Notes under the pieces: model-generated
Told to the model about the DNA's origin: nothing
Databases searched by the model: none
What the model saw: only the letters and a program-made list of their open reading frames with translations
Assembly: GCA_041913905.1 (NCBI GenBank)
Contig: JAYSEK010000012.1
Span: forward strand, 1 to 64,000
DNA from: Roseateles_B sp041913905
GTDB taxonomy: Bacteria; Pseudomonadota; Gammaproteobacteria; Burkholderiales; Burkholderiaceae_C
Direction of reading: 5' to 3'
Length of the DNA: 64,000 nucleotides
Shown: one piece after another, positions 8,473 to 16,404 of the stretch
Position numbering within the stretch: the stretch's first letter is position 1
How the letters are laid out: each line of letters opens with the position of its first letter
Translations under genes and position numbers: made by a program

Positions 8473-8664
8473 TCACGGGCTGCGCTCGTCGGGGCGCAGA
8501 CGGCGGATTTCCAGGGCCAGGTCTTGCTTGGCACGCTGGCGTTCGGCGGCGCGTTGCGCCTGGTGGCGGCCTGCCTGCCTCAGCAAGGCAGGCGCCACCA
8601 GGGGATTGCGCGGTTTTCGGCCCTGCAGGGTCATCTGCGGCCGCGGAGCGGTGAACTGAGACAT
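8473..8664 (-). CDS. Small basic hypothetical protein, 63 residues
   Basis: A very basic, Arg/Gln-rich, probably helical protein (MSQFTAPRPQM at the start, then QAQRAAERQRAKQDLALEIRRL). A strong AAGGAG lies six bases upstream of the ATG at 8664; an ATG at 8670 would abut the AAGGAG and is unlikely. It is the first of three small ORFs leading to the HDOD gene. Nucleic-acid or membrane binding is possible from composition alone. No family is recognised. Confidence 0.5.
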   Translation of the reverse strand: MSQFTAPRPQMTLQGRKPRNPLVAPALLRQAGRHQAQRAAERQRAKQDLALEIRRLRPDERSP

Positions 8665-9315
8665 AGACATCTCCTTGGCGCTGCCGGAGCCTTTCAAGGG
8701 CTTCAGGATGGCGCAGGCAATGGAACGTTGAACGGACGGACGAGTGGCAACGCGGCGCTGTCGGACGAGCCGACAGGGCGGACGCGGAGGCACGAGGCCG
8801 GGGTCGGAACATGGCGACGACTCCGCTGGCGCTGGCCGTGGTTCGAAGCCACGCAAGCCGGGTCGACGCAGGACGCGAGCAAGTTCTGGCGCATCGGGAC
8901 GCATGGCGCGCCCCCTGGGCTGGCGGAGGCTGGCGTCGGCCCGGGTTCGGCGGTGACGCGCAGCTGGCAAGCCCCTGATGACCAGGATCAATGGAGGTTG
9001 GGGGTGCTCACGGTGCGGGCGTCATCCAGGTACTGCAGGGGCTGTGCGACGCGCCTTGGTGAGGAACTCATCGCGGTGAACCCGTCCGCGACTTGCGCAA
9101 ATGATAAACGATTGATTATCTTGCGCAAGTGCTTTTTATCTCTGATGAAAAGCAAGCGGGGGCGCCGTGCGAATGCCGGATCGATGGATTCGTCGGCAGC
9201 AAAGTCACGGGATGCGGCTGGGCATGGGCCTTGTGGGGCGGTGCCTGGCGGGAGCGGTGGAGCCGGGCGCGTTCGGCGCCATGCGGGCGCCAGGCGGGCC
9301 GGCGCCTGTCCCTGA
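8665..9315. other. 650-bp region without a convincing gene
   Basis: Only long open frames without ribosome-binding sites and with composition typical of reverse-frame reading are present. The one clear element is the palindrome at 9091-9130. If the palindrome is the promoter of the small-ORF unit, about 425 bases (8665-9090) would be a long 5' leader. No known riboswitch motif was seen in it. Confidence 0.5.
9091..9130. promoter_or_regulatory. 40-bp symmetrical operator/promoter-like palindrome
   Basis: Perfect 10-bp arms ACTTGCGCAA (9091-9100) and TTGCGCAAGT (9121-9130) flank a 20-bp AT-rich core holding GATAA and TTATC as an inner inverted repeat. Each strand can be read as a promoter: TTGCGC with a 16-base spacer to TATCAT on the minus strand, or to TTATCT on the plus strand. 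The minus-strand reading leads to the small-ORF cluster. It stands out from its GC-rich surroundings. Confidence 0.6.
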
Positions 9316-9894
9316 TTAACGCTTCTTGGGCTTGAGCGGGGCTATGCCCTGCTGGAGCCGGCGCCATTCGTCCATGTCACTGGGCGCCTGGGCGGCGAGT
9401 GCCGGGGTGGCGGCACCGGGGCGTGGCTGCGTGCCGCGCGACGCGGCCTGGGCAGGCTGGGGCGGCGTCGGGCTCTCGGGCGTGAGCACCTCGCCCAGCA
9501 GGTCCAGCAGCCGTGTGCGGGCGCGCTGGGGGTGGCGGCGGTAGTAGGTCAGCACCAGGCCGATGATGAAGCGCTCGTCGTCGTCCTTGGGCAGCGAGGG
9601 CTCTGCGTTGCCGGCAGGGGCTGGCGCCAGCGCATGGTCCTGATCCATCCATCCGGGCGGCTTGTGGCACAGTTGCTCGAACTGGCGGGCCAGGCGTTCT
9701 CCGATCTGGCGCGAGCGGCTCTTGATCTGGCTCCAGTAGCTGGGCTGGATTTGCAAACGCTCCGCGAAACGCCGCTCCAGGCCGCGCAGCGCGGCGGCAT
9801 CGGGGTGCTTGATGGTGGAAGCGACGAACTCTTCAAACAGGAGCATCGCGTTGTCCAGGCGGATCTGCGCGACGTCCCGGGTAGCGGAACACAT
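9316..9894 (-). CDS. Putative DNA-binding protein, phage-repressor-like N-terminus
   Basis: A 192-residue protein. Residues about 17-85 (LLFEEFVASTI ... LERRFAERLQIQPSYWSQIKSRSRQIGERLARQFEQLCHKPPGWMDQDH) look like a small helical lambda-repressor-type domain; the ending GWMDQDH is familiar from XRE-like regulators in Burkholderiales. A Pro/Ala-rich linker and a basic tail (PLKPKKR) follow. No peptidase or ligand domain is seen. No clear Shine-Dalgarno precedes the ATG at 9894, and a start at the internal Met17 is possible. It lies upstream of the palindrome at 9091 and could act on it (inference). Confidence 0.5.
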   Translation of the reverse strand: MCSATRDVAQIRLDNAMLLFEEFVASTIKHPDAAALRGLERRFAERLQIQPSYWSQIKSRSRQIGERLARQFEQLCHKPPGWMDQDHALAPAPAGNAEPSLPKDDDERFIIGLVLTYYRRHPQRARTRLLDLLGEVLTPESPTPPQPAQAASRGTQPRPGAATPALAAQAPSDMDEWRRLQQGIAPLKPKKR

Positions 9895-9959
9895 GCCGTA
9901 ATGATAAAGCCTTGTTCACTCGTGGCCGCTGGTATCGAAGCAAAGGAGCTTGCGCTTGC

Positions 9960-12059
9960 TCACTCCTCCTCTTCACGGGGCCGGTGCGCCGCCATCAGCT
10001 GCGCCTGGGTGTTGGGCGGGACCAGCTCGTAGTGAGAGAGGCTTACCGTGTAGCGCCCCTGACCGCTGGTCAGGGCGTTGAGGCGGGTCTGGTAGCTGCT
10101 CAGTTCGGCCAGCGGCGCCAGACCCTGGATGCTGATGCTGCCGGGCACGGGGTTGTCCGTGCCCAGCACCTGGCCGCGTCGTGAGGCCAAGTCACCGGTG
10201 ATGTCACCCATGGCCACCGCCGGCGCCAGGATCTCGACCTGCACGATGGGCTCCAGCACTTGCGGGCGGGCCTCCTTGACAGCCGCGACCAGCGCCTTGC
10301 GCCCGGCTGTCACGAAGGCGATCTCCTTCGAGTCCACCGAATGATGCTTGCCATCGAAGACCACGACGCGCAGGTCCACCAGCGGGAAGCCGGCGATCAC
10401 GCCCTGGGCCAGGGCCTGGCGCACGCCTTTCTCGACGGCCGGCATGAAAACGCCAGGGATGGCGCCGCCCTTGACCTCGTCACGGAACTCGAAGCCGGCG
10501 CCGCGCTCCAGCGGCTCGATGCGCAGCCAGACCTCGCCGAACTGGCCTGCGCCGCCGCTTTGCTTCTTGTGCCGGTGGTGTCCTTCCGAAGGCGCCGATA
10601 TCGTCTCCCGGTAGGCCACGCGCGGCGGCTGGGTCTGGATCTCGCCCTTGTAGGTCTCGCGCAGGCGCTCCAGCAACACGCGCAGATGCAGCTCGCCCAG
10701 GCCGTACACCAGGGTCTCGTTGGTCTGCGCCGCATGCTCCAGGCGCAGGCAGGGATCTTCGTCGACCAGGCGCCTGAGTTGGTCCCACAGGCGCTGCTCG
10801 TCCCCATGGCGGGCCGGGCTGATGGCCAGGCCGTGCACGGGTTCGGGGAACTGCAGCGGCGCGAGGTGCAGGTGCTCGTCCTCCTGGGCGTCGTGCAGGA
10901 CGGCGTCGTAGTGCAGTTCGTCGAGCTTGGCCAGGGCGCAGATATCGCCGGGCAGCGCCTGCTCGATCTCCTCGTGCTCCTTGCCGCGCAGCATGAAGAG
11001 GTGGCTCACCCGCACCGGCTTGCGCGCATGACCCACATAGAGCTGGGCATTGCGCTTCAGTGTGCCTTGGTGGACGCGCAGCAGCGCCAGCTTGCCGAGG
11101 TAGGGGTCGGCCTGGATCTTGAACACATGGGCCAGCACATGGCGATCGGCGTCGGGCAGGGGCTTCAGCGGCATGGCACTGGCGCCTTCGCCCTCGAGGA
11201 ACTGCGGCGGGTTGGCTTCGCCCGGGTGCGGCAGCAGTCGCGCGATGGCGTCCAGCAATTCGGCCACGCCCACGCCCGACCTGGCCGCCGTGAAACACAC
11301 CGGCATCAAATGCCCTTCGCGCAGGGCCTGTTCCAGCGGGGCATGCAACTCGCTGGCGGGTACGTCGCCTTCGTTCAGATAGCGTTCGACGAACTCGCTG
11401 TCGACTTCCACCACCTGCTCCACCAGCGCCCGGTGCGCATCGGCCACGGAGCCGAAATCGCTGTCGCCTTCGCGTTGGAAAAAGCAGTCCGAGACCCGCG
11501 TGCCACCGCCGGCCGGAAGGTTCAGCGGCAGGCACTCCTTGCCCAGGCGCTCCTGCAGCAGGGCCAGCAGGCCCGGCAGGTCCACCTCCGGGGCGTCGAT
11601 CTTGTTGATCACGATCAGGCGCGTGCGCTCGCGCTGCGCGGCGACTTCCATCAGTCGCGTGGCCATCAGCTCCAGCCCGGCCTGGGCATTGAGCACCAGC
11701 ACCGCGCTTTCCACCGCCTCCAGCGCGGGCAGGGCCTGGCCGATGAAGTCCGGCGCGCCGGGGGTGTCCAGCACATGCAGGCGCAAGCCCTGCCAGTCCA
11801 GGTGGACTGCGCTGGTCTGCAGCGAGTGCTGCATGCGGCGCTCCAGGGGCTCGTGGTCGCTGACCGTGTTGCCCTTCTCGACGGATCCCGCCTGCTTGAT
11901 TGCGCCGGCCTGCAGCAGCAGGGCCTCACACAAGGTGGTCTTGCCGCTGCCCGCGGGGCCGACCAGGGCCAGGGTGCGCAGGCCCTGCAGACGGGAATCC
12001 TGTGCGCTGCCGGACAAGCCGGAGGCAGCGCCTCCGGCGGACGAAGGGCTGGAGGCCAT
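9960..12059 (-). CDS. Elongation factor G-like GTPase
   Basis: A 699-residue translational GTPase with EF-G layout: G1 GPAGSGKTT at residues 34-42, G3 DTPGAPDF, G4 INKID, then domains II-V with the conserved end of domain V (RRGQVLGTDN). The N-terminal region and switch regions differ from canonical EF-G: THI is absent and SD replaces parts of the usual switch I. No ribosomal-protein genes flank it, unlike the main fusA in the str operon. It is therefore the second, EF-G-like paralogue common in Burkholderiales, whose role is uncertain. The ATG at 12059 follows AAGGAG. Confidence 0.85.
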   Translation of the reverse strand: MASSPSSAGGAASGLSGSAQDSRLQGLRTLALVGPAGSGKTTLCEALLLQAGAIKQAGSVEKGNTVSDHEPLERRMQHSLQTSAVHLDWQGLRLHVLDTPGAPDFIGQALPALEAVESAVLVLNAQAGLELMATRLMEVAAQRERTRLIVINKIDAPEVDLPGLLALLQERLGKECLPLNLPAGGGTRVSDCFFQREGDSDFGSVADAHRALVEQVVEVDSEFVERYLNEGDVPASELHAPLEQALREGHLMPVCFTAARSGVGVAELLDAIARLLPHPGEANPPQFLEGEGASAMPLKPLPDADRHVLAHVFKIQADPYLGKLALLRVHQGTLKRNAQLYVGHARKPVRVSHLFMLRGKEHEEIEQALPGDICALAKLDELHYDAVLHDAQEDEHLHLAPLQFPEPVHGLAISPARHGDEQRLWDQLRRLVDEDPCLRLEHAAQTNETLVYGLGELHLRVLLERLRETYKGEIQTQPPRVAYRETISAPSEGHHRHKKQSGGAGQFGEVWLRIEPLERGAGFEFRDEVKGGAIPGVFMPAVEKGVRQALAQGVIAGFPLVDLRVVVFDGKHHSVDSKEIAFVTAGRKALVAAVKEARPQVLEPIVQVEILAPAVAMGDITGDLASRRGQVLGTDNPVPGSISIQGLAPLAELSSYQTRLNALTSGQGRYTVSLSHYELVPPNTQAQLMAAHRPREEEE

Positions 12060-12161
12060 GGCGTGCTCCTTGAGGTCGTGACCGATGCACAAATGCCGTG
12101 GCCCGAGCCTAGGGCAAGGCATGGCCCCGCACAAGAGGGGGCGCGCAAGACCTGACGTCGT

Positions 12162-13460
12162 TCAGGCGTAGCGCCAGTCGCTGTCCGCCATGAGCTCCTG
12201 GGTCGCCGCCGTGAACGCATAGTCCAGGGCCGGGCGGCGTTCGCTGACGATGTCCGCGATGGCCGCCGCCGAGCCGCAGGCGTGGGTCCAGCCCAGGGTG
12301 CCGTGCCCCGTATTCAGGTAGACGTTGGGCACGTGGCTGGCGCCGATGTAGGGCAGGTTGGATGGCGTGGCGGGTCGCAGGCCGGTCCAGAACTGCGCGC
12401 CGCGACCATCGGTCATGGCCGGGAAGAGCTCGCGCGTGCGGCGCACGATGGCTTCGCAGCGCGTCAGGTTCAGTTCGGTGCTGTACCCATTGAGCTCAGC
12501 CGTGCCGGCGATGCGCAGGCGGTCGCCCAGGCGCGAGAACACCAGCTTGTACTCGTCGTCGGTCAGCGAGACCTGGTAGCTGTGTTCGGGCGCGATCACC
12601 GGCAGGGTCACTGAGTAGCCCTTGGCCGGATAGATGTTGAGGTGGATGCCCAGCTCGCGCGCCAGTGCGCGGCTGAAGCTGCCCATGCACAGCACGAAGC
12701 GGTCGGCGGCCAGGCGCTGCACCACGCCGCGGGCGTCGGCGCAGATCACGCGGCTGATGCCCGACTCGCGGCTGCCCTCCAGGCCCAGGATGCGCGTGTC
12801 GTAGGCGAAGCGCACGCCGGCTTCGGCGCAGCGGGCGGCCAGGGCCTGCGTGAAGCGGTGGGCATCCCCGGACTCGTCGCTGGGCGTCATCGAGCCGCCG
12901 ACGATCTTGTGCCGGCATTGGGCCAGCGCGGGTTCGATGGCCACGCATTCGTCTGGCGTCTTCATGTCCAGCTCGCAGCCTTGCTCGCGCATGATGCGGG
13001 CGGGTTCCTGCGCCGCCGCGTACTCGGCCTCGCTCGTGTAGAAGTGCAGGATGCCTTGCGTGCGCTGCTCATAGTCCAGGCCGAGCTGGCGGCGCAGCTC
13101 GCGCAGCTGCTCGCGGCTGTAGAGGCCCAGCTTGACGATGTTGCGGATGTTGTGGGCGGTGCGGCCTGGCGTGCATTCGCGCAGGAACTGCAGGCCCCAG
13201 CGCCATTGGGCCCAGTCGGCTCGGAGGCGGAAGAGCAGGGGCGCGTCCTCCTTCATCAGCCACTTGAGCACCTTCAGCGGCGCACCGGGGTTGGCCCAGG
13301 GCTCGGCATGCGAGACGGAGATCTGGCCGCCGTTGGCATAGCTGGTCTCCAGCCCGGCGGCGGGTTGGCGGTCGATGACGGTGACTTCATGGCCTGCGCG
13401 GCGCAGATACCAGGCGGTGCTGATGCCGGTGACGCCGGCGCCCAAGACGATGACATGCAT
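12162..13460 (-). CDS. dadA: D-amino acid dehydrogenase (FAD-dependent)
   Basis: A 432-residue FAD oxidoreductase of the DadA/glycine-oxidase family. The dinucleotide-binding GAGVTGIS is at residues 7-14, followed by VIDRQPAAGLETSYANGGQISVSHAEPWANP, a DadA hallmark, and C-terminal GLRPATPSNLPYIG and GHGTLGWTHACGSA. It would oxidatively deaminate D-alanine or similar D-amino acids at the inner membrane. The ATG at 13460 fits family N-termini; the open frame further upstream is the riboswitch leader, not coding. The glycine riboswitch ahead of it suggests induction by glycine, so glycine or a glycine-derived amino acid may be a physiological substrate (inference). Confidence 0.9.
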   Translation of the reverse strand: MHVIVLGAGVTGISTAWYLRRAGHEVTVIDRQPAAGLETSYANGGQISVSHAEPWANPGAPLKVLKWLMKEDAPLLFRLRADWAQWRWGLQFLRECTPGRTAHNIRNIVKLGLYSREQLRELRRQLGLDYEQRTQGILHFYTSEAEYAAAQEPARIMREQGCELDMKTPDECVAIEPALAQCRHKIVGGSMTPSDESGDAHRFTQALAARCAEAGVRFAYDTRILGLEGSRESGISRVICADARGVVQRLAADRFVLCMGSFSRALARELGIHLNIYPAKGYSVTLPVIAPEHSYQVSLTDDEYKLVFSRLGDRLRIAGTAELNGYSTELNLTRCEAIVRRTRELFPAMTDGRGAQFWTGLRPATPSNLPYIGASHVPNVYLNTGHGTLGWTHACGSAAAIADIVSERRPALDYAFTAATQELMADSDWRYA

Positions 13461-13552
13461 GCGGAACTCTCGATGAAGTGAGGGTTGAACGCGCAGACGT
13501 GCATGACTCGGGCAGCGGGAATGCCAAAGAGAGCGTGCGCCTGTGCGCGCCG

Positions 13553-13775
13553 CTCCCGCTGTCCTCGGTACCTGAGAGATTCGGCCGCATCCGCTCGGGG
13601 ACAGACCTTGCTCCTTCGGCGTAAACCGGGCGCAGGGCCCGGCCTCACTCTCCAGCATTCGGCTTGATGGTGGATCCAGTACGGGGCCTGAGCGAGTATG
13701 GGAGCTTGCGCCTTCGGCGGCAGGCTGCCGGGCACATTGCATGCCGGAACCTGCACTCTCCTGAATCCGGGCCGC
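13553..13775 (-). promoter_or_regulatory. Tandem glycine riboswitch upstream of dadA
   Basis: Read on the minus strand there are two consecutive glycine-aptamer cores. The first has AGGAGAGTGC, GCCGAAGGCGCAAG and ACTCGCTCAGGC (about 13772-13673). The second has GGAGAGTGAGG, GCCGAAGGAGCAAGG, TCTCTCAGGTACCGAGGACAG (about 13657-13555). The order and spacing match the gcvT-type two-aptamer architecture. About 90 bases of expression platform separate it from the dadA start. Family knowledge says glycine binding usually switches downstream genes on. Confidence 0.9.
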
Positions 13776-13953
13776 AGTGTACGTGCGCGACGGCGTAGGC
13801 CGCAAGCGGGTTTGCGTCTGCCTGGGATATCTGCCGTGACACCCGCCTGGCGCAAGGCCCCTGTGCACAGGCGCCCGCAGTAGCACAGCTGCTTACAGCG
13901 AGCACTCGGCGAAGCACCTAGACTTTGCCGGCATCCACAGCGGGAGACAGCGC

Positions 13954-15150
13954 ATGGCAGCCTGGTATCGAAGCGCGGGGGCGCTGATGGTGGCCTCTCT
14001 GGTGGCTTGCGGCGGCGGGGGGGACTCGAATGCCAGTCCGAGCCCAGCGCCTGTGCCCACACCGACGCCCACACCGACGCCCACGCCGGCACCTACACCT
14101 GCGCCCGCACCGCAGCTGGCCACGTTGCGCAGCGACCTCGGCAATCCTTGGTCGCTGGCCGTGTTGCCAGATGGGCGTCTGCTGGTGACGCAGCGCAGCG
14201 GTGGTCTGCTCCGGCTCAGTGCAGACGCACGCCAGAAGGAGTCCCTCAGCGGTGTGCCGGCTGTTGACGCCGCGGGGCAGGGCGGGCTGCTGGACCTCGC
14301 CTTGGATCCGGACTTCAGCCAGAACGGGCTGCTCTACCTGAGCTTCAGCGAGCCCGGAACCGGCAGCGAAGCGGGGCGCAGCGGCACCGCGGTCTTCAAG
14401 GCACGGCTGCAGGGCGCTGCTCTTGTGGAGGGACAGGTGATTTTTCGCCAAACTCCCAAGGTCAGCGGCTCGGGGCACTATGGTTCGCGCCTCGCGTTTG
14501 CCCGCGACAAGACCCTGTTCGTGACTTTGGGCGAGCGGCAGCAGGGCAGTCCCGCACAAGACCTGGGCAAGACGCTGGGCAAGGTGGTGCGCATTGCCCG
14601 CGACGGCAGCATGCCGTCGGACAACCCGGTGCTCGGGGCCGGCGCCGCGGCCGGCGTTTACTCGCTGGGCCATCGCAATCCGCAAGGTGCTGCGCTGCAT
14701 CCGCAGACGGGCGAGCTCTGGATCAGCGAGCATGGCCCGCAAGGTGGTGACGAAATCAACCGCATCGTCGCCGGCGGCAACTATGGCTGGCCGGTCCGCA
14801 GCTACGGCTGCAACTACGGGGACCCCGTCGGCGACGCCTGCCGCGTCGGCGGCGGCACGCATGCGCCGAGCTACATCGAGCCCCTGACCTACTGGGTGCC
14901 GACCTCCATTGCGCCGGCCGGGCTGGCCTTCTATACCGGCGCCATGTTCCCCGAGTGGCAGGGCCAGCTGTTCAGCGGGGCGCTGGCCGGCCAGGCCTTG
15001 TGGCGACTCAAGCTGTCTGGCAATACGGTGCTGGAGAGGACGGCCATGTTCAACGAACTGGGCGAGCGCATCCGCGATGTCCGCCAGGCACCGGACGGCG
15101 CCCTGCTGCTGCTCACCGATAGCGGCAAGCTGCTGCGCGTGTTTCGCTGA
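13954..15150 (+). CDS. PQQ-type soluble aldose sugar dehydrogenase, lipoprotein
   Basis: A 398-residue six-bladed propeller of the glucose/sorbosone dehydrogenase family. The N-terminus has a lipobox (SLVAC, Cys at about 19) followed by Gly/Ser residues and a Pro/Thr repeat linker (residues about 30-53), so it is probably an anchored periplasmic lipoprotein. Family hallmarks are NPWSLAVLPDGRLLVTQR, LGHRNPQG, SEHGPQGGDEIN and GGNYGWP. It would oxidise aldoses with PQQ; no PQQ synthesis genes are in the window. A GGGAGA precedes the ATG. It is divergent from dadA. Confidence 0.88.
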   Translation: MAAWYRSAGALMVASLVACGGGGDSNASPSPAPVPTPTPTPTPTPAPTPAPAPQLATLRSDLGNPWSLAVLPDGRLLVTQRSGGLLRLSADARQKESLSGVPAVDAAGQGGLLDLALDPDFSQNGLLYLSFSEPGTGSEAGRSGTAVFKARLQGAALVEGQVIFRQTPKVSGSGHYGSRLAFARDKTLFVTLGERQQGSPAQDLGKTLGKVVRIARDGSMPSDNPVLGAGAAAGVYSLGHRNPQGAALHPQTGELWISEHGPQGGDEINRIVAGGNYGWPVRSYGCNYGDPVGDACRVGGGTHAPSYIEPLTYWVPTSIAPAGLAFYTGAMFPEWQGQLFSGALAGQALWRLKLSGNTVLERTAMFNELGERIRDVRQAPDGALLLLTDSGKLLRVFR

Positions 15151-15159
15151 GGCTGGGCC

Positions 15160-15660
15160 TCAAAGCGTGAGACCCAGGCAGACGGCTTCGGCCCGGCCTA
15201 CGTAACTGCCGTAATTGGGAATCTCGGCAAAGCCATGGCGTTGGTAGAAGGCCAGGGCCCGCGTGTTGACTCGGCGCGTCTCCAGCCAGACGCGTTGATA
15301 GCCCAGCCGTCGAGCCTCCTGCAGCAGGGCTGCCAGCAAAGCTGCGCCCACGCCGCGATGCCCTGGCCGGGCATACATGCGCTTGAGTTCGGCGGTACCG
15401 GCCGGACCTGCCGACAGGGGCCGCAGCGCGCCGCAGCCCTGGGCGCGGCCCCGGCTGTCGCGCGCGGCGAGAAAGGCGCAGCCCGGCTCCTGCATCTGGG
15501 CGGGGTCGAAGCGCGCGGCACCACTGTCACCACTGAGGGCGGCCAGCACCGCATTCAACTCTTCCATCAGCGCGCTTGCTTCGCGGCTGCAGGCGTCCAG
15601 CGGTGCGACATGCCAGCGGATGTCCCCGCGGGGCTTGAGCAAGGCCGGCGTCGGGCTCAC
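15160..15660 (-). CDS. GNAT family N-acetyltransferase
   Basis: A 166-residue GNAT protein. The acetyl-CoA binding motif A is RMYARPGHRGVGAALLAALLQEARRLG, and motif B is VNTRALAFYQRHGFAEI. The GTG at 15660 overlaps the stop of the upstream acetyltransferase gene (GTGA), so the two are translationally coupled. The substrate is unknown. It ends 10 bases from the sugar dehydrogenase stop, converging on it. Confidence 0.85.
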   Translation of the reverse strand: MSPTPALLKPRGDIRWHVAPLDACSREASALMEELNAVLAALSGDSGAARFDPAQMQEPGCAFLAARDSRGRAQGCGALRPLSAGPAGTAELKRMYARPGHRGVGAALLAALLQEARRLGYQRVWLETRRVNTRALAFYQRHGFAEIPNYGSYVGRAEAVCLGLTL

Positions 15661-16301
15661 AGGATCTTGTAGAGCAAGGCGGCTGAATGCAGGCGGCCTT
15701 CCGCGCAGATGCTGTGCTCGGGGATGGCGCCGGCGCGCTGCCATCCCAGGTGCGTGTAGACGGCCTCCGCTTGCGAATCGGCCGGGGCCTCCAGCACCAG
15801 CAGGCGACGACCTTGCTGCAAGGCTGCAGACTCCAGCGTGCTCATCAGCAGGCTGGCGATGCCCCGACCACGCTCCTGGCTGTGCACCATCAAGCGCTGG
15901 ACTTCCCCGCGGTGGTGCGCGTTGGAGGGCTGGGGCAGGGCCAGTTGCACCGCTCCTTGCAGAGGGCCTCGCCCGTCTCCCTCGCAGGCGATCCAGAGCT
16001 GGTGATGGCTGCCCAGCCGTGCATAGACGCTGTGCCAGTAATCCATGGCCTGGTAGCGCGACAGCGGGGCCAGGAAGCCCAGGGAGGCGCCGTGGTGCAC
16101 GCTGTCGATCAGCAGATCCGCCAAGGCCGGCAGCCATTGCAGGTCGCGCGAACTCAAGGCGCGCACCTGCACGGCACTGCGCCTCCGAGGCTGCCCCACC
16201 ACGCGCAGCCGGCTTGCGGCTCCCTGTGTTTGCGTTGCCGTGCCGGGAACATGCACAGGGCTGGCCAAGGGAAGGACGAAGGGGGCGTCAAAGGCTGGCA
16301 T
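15657..16301 (-). CDS. GNAT family N-acetyltransferase
   Basis: A 214-residue acetyltransferase with motif A LMVHSQERGRGIASLLMSTLESAALQ and a degenerate C-terminal AEAVYTHLGWQRAGAIP. The first 40 residues are a low-similarity extension. It is the first gene of a two-gene acetyltransferase unit and overlaps the next by four bases. The partner gene is also GNAT, but the two differ too much to be a recent duplication. The substrate is unknown. Confidence 0.82.
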   Translation of the reverse strand: MPAFDAPFVLPLASPVHVPGTATQTQGAASRLRVVGQPRRRSAVQVRALSSRDLQWLPALADLLIDSVHHGASLGFLAPLSRYQAMDYWHSVYARLGSHHQLWIACEGDGRGPLQGAVQLALPQPSNAHHRGEVQRLMVHSQERGRGIASLLMSTLESAALQQGRRLLVLEAPADSQAEAVYTHLGWQRAGAIPEHSICAEGRLHSAALLYKIL

Positions 16302-16404
16302 GGTGCTGCGCTCCTGAGTTCGGGTCTGCGCCCATCGGGTAGACGGGTTCGCCCTATTTCAAGCAAGCAGCGTGCCAGTGAACGGTGGCGGCGCAATGAC
16401 GCGC

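Noticed and set aside
8230..9315. 361-residue open frame on the plus strand through the non-coding region
   Set aside because: It lacks a ribosome-binding site, runs opposite two small ORFs with good start signals, and its composition is that of a shadow frame.
10260..12155. 631-residue open frame opposite the EF-G-like gene
   Set aside because: It has typical antisense-shadow composition and covers a clear GTPase gene.
12162..13886. Open frame extending DadA by about 140 residues
   Set aside because: The extra part is the translation of the tandem glycine riboswitch and has no DadA homology; the start at 13460 fits the family.
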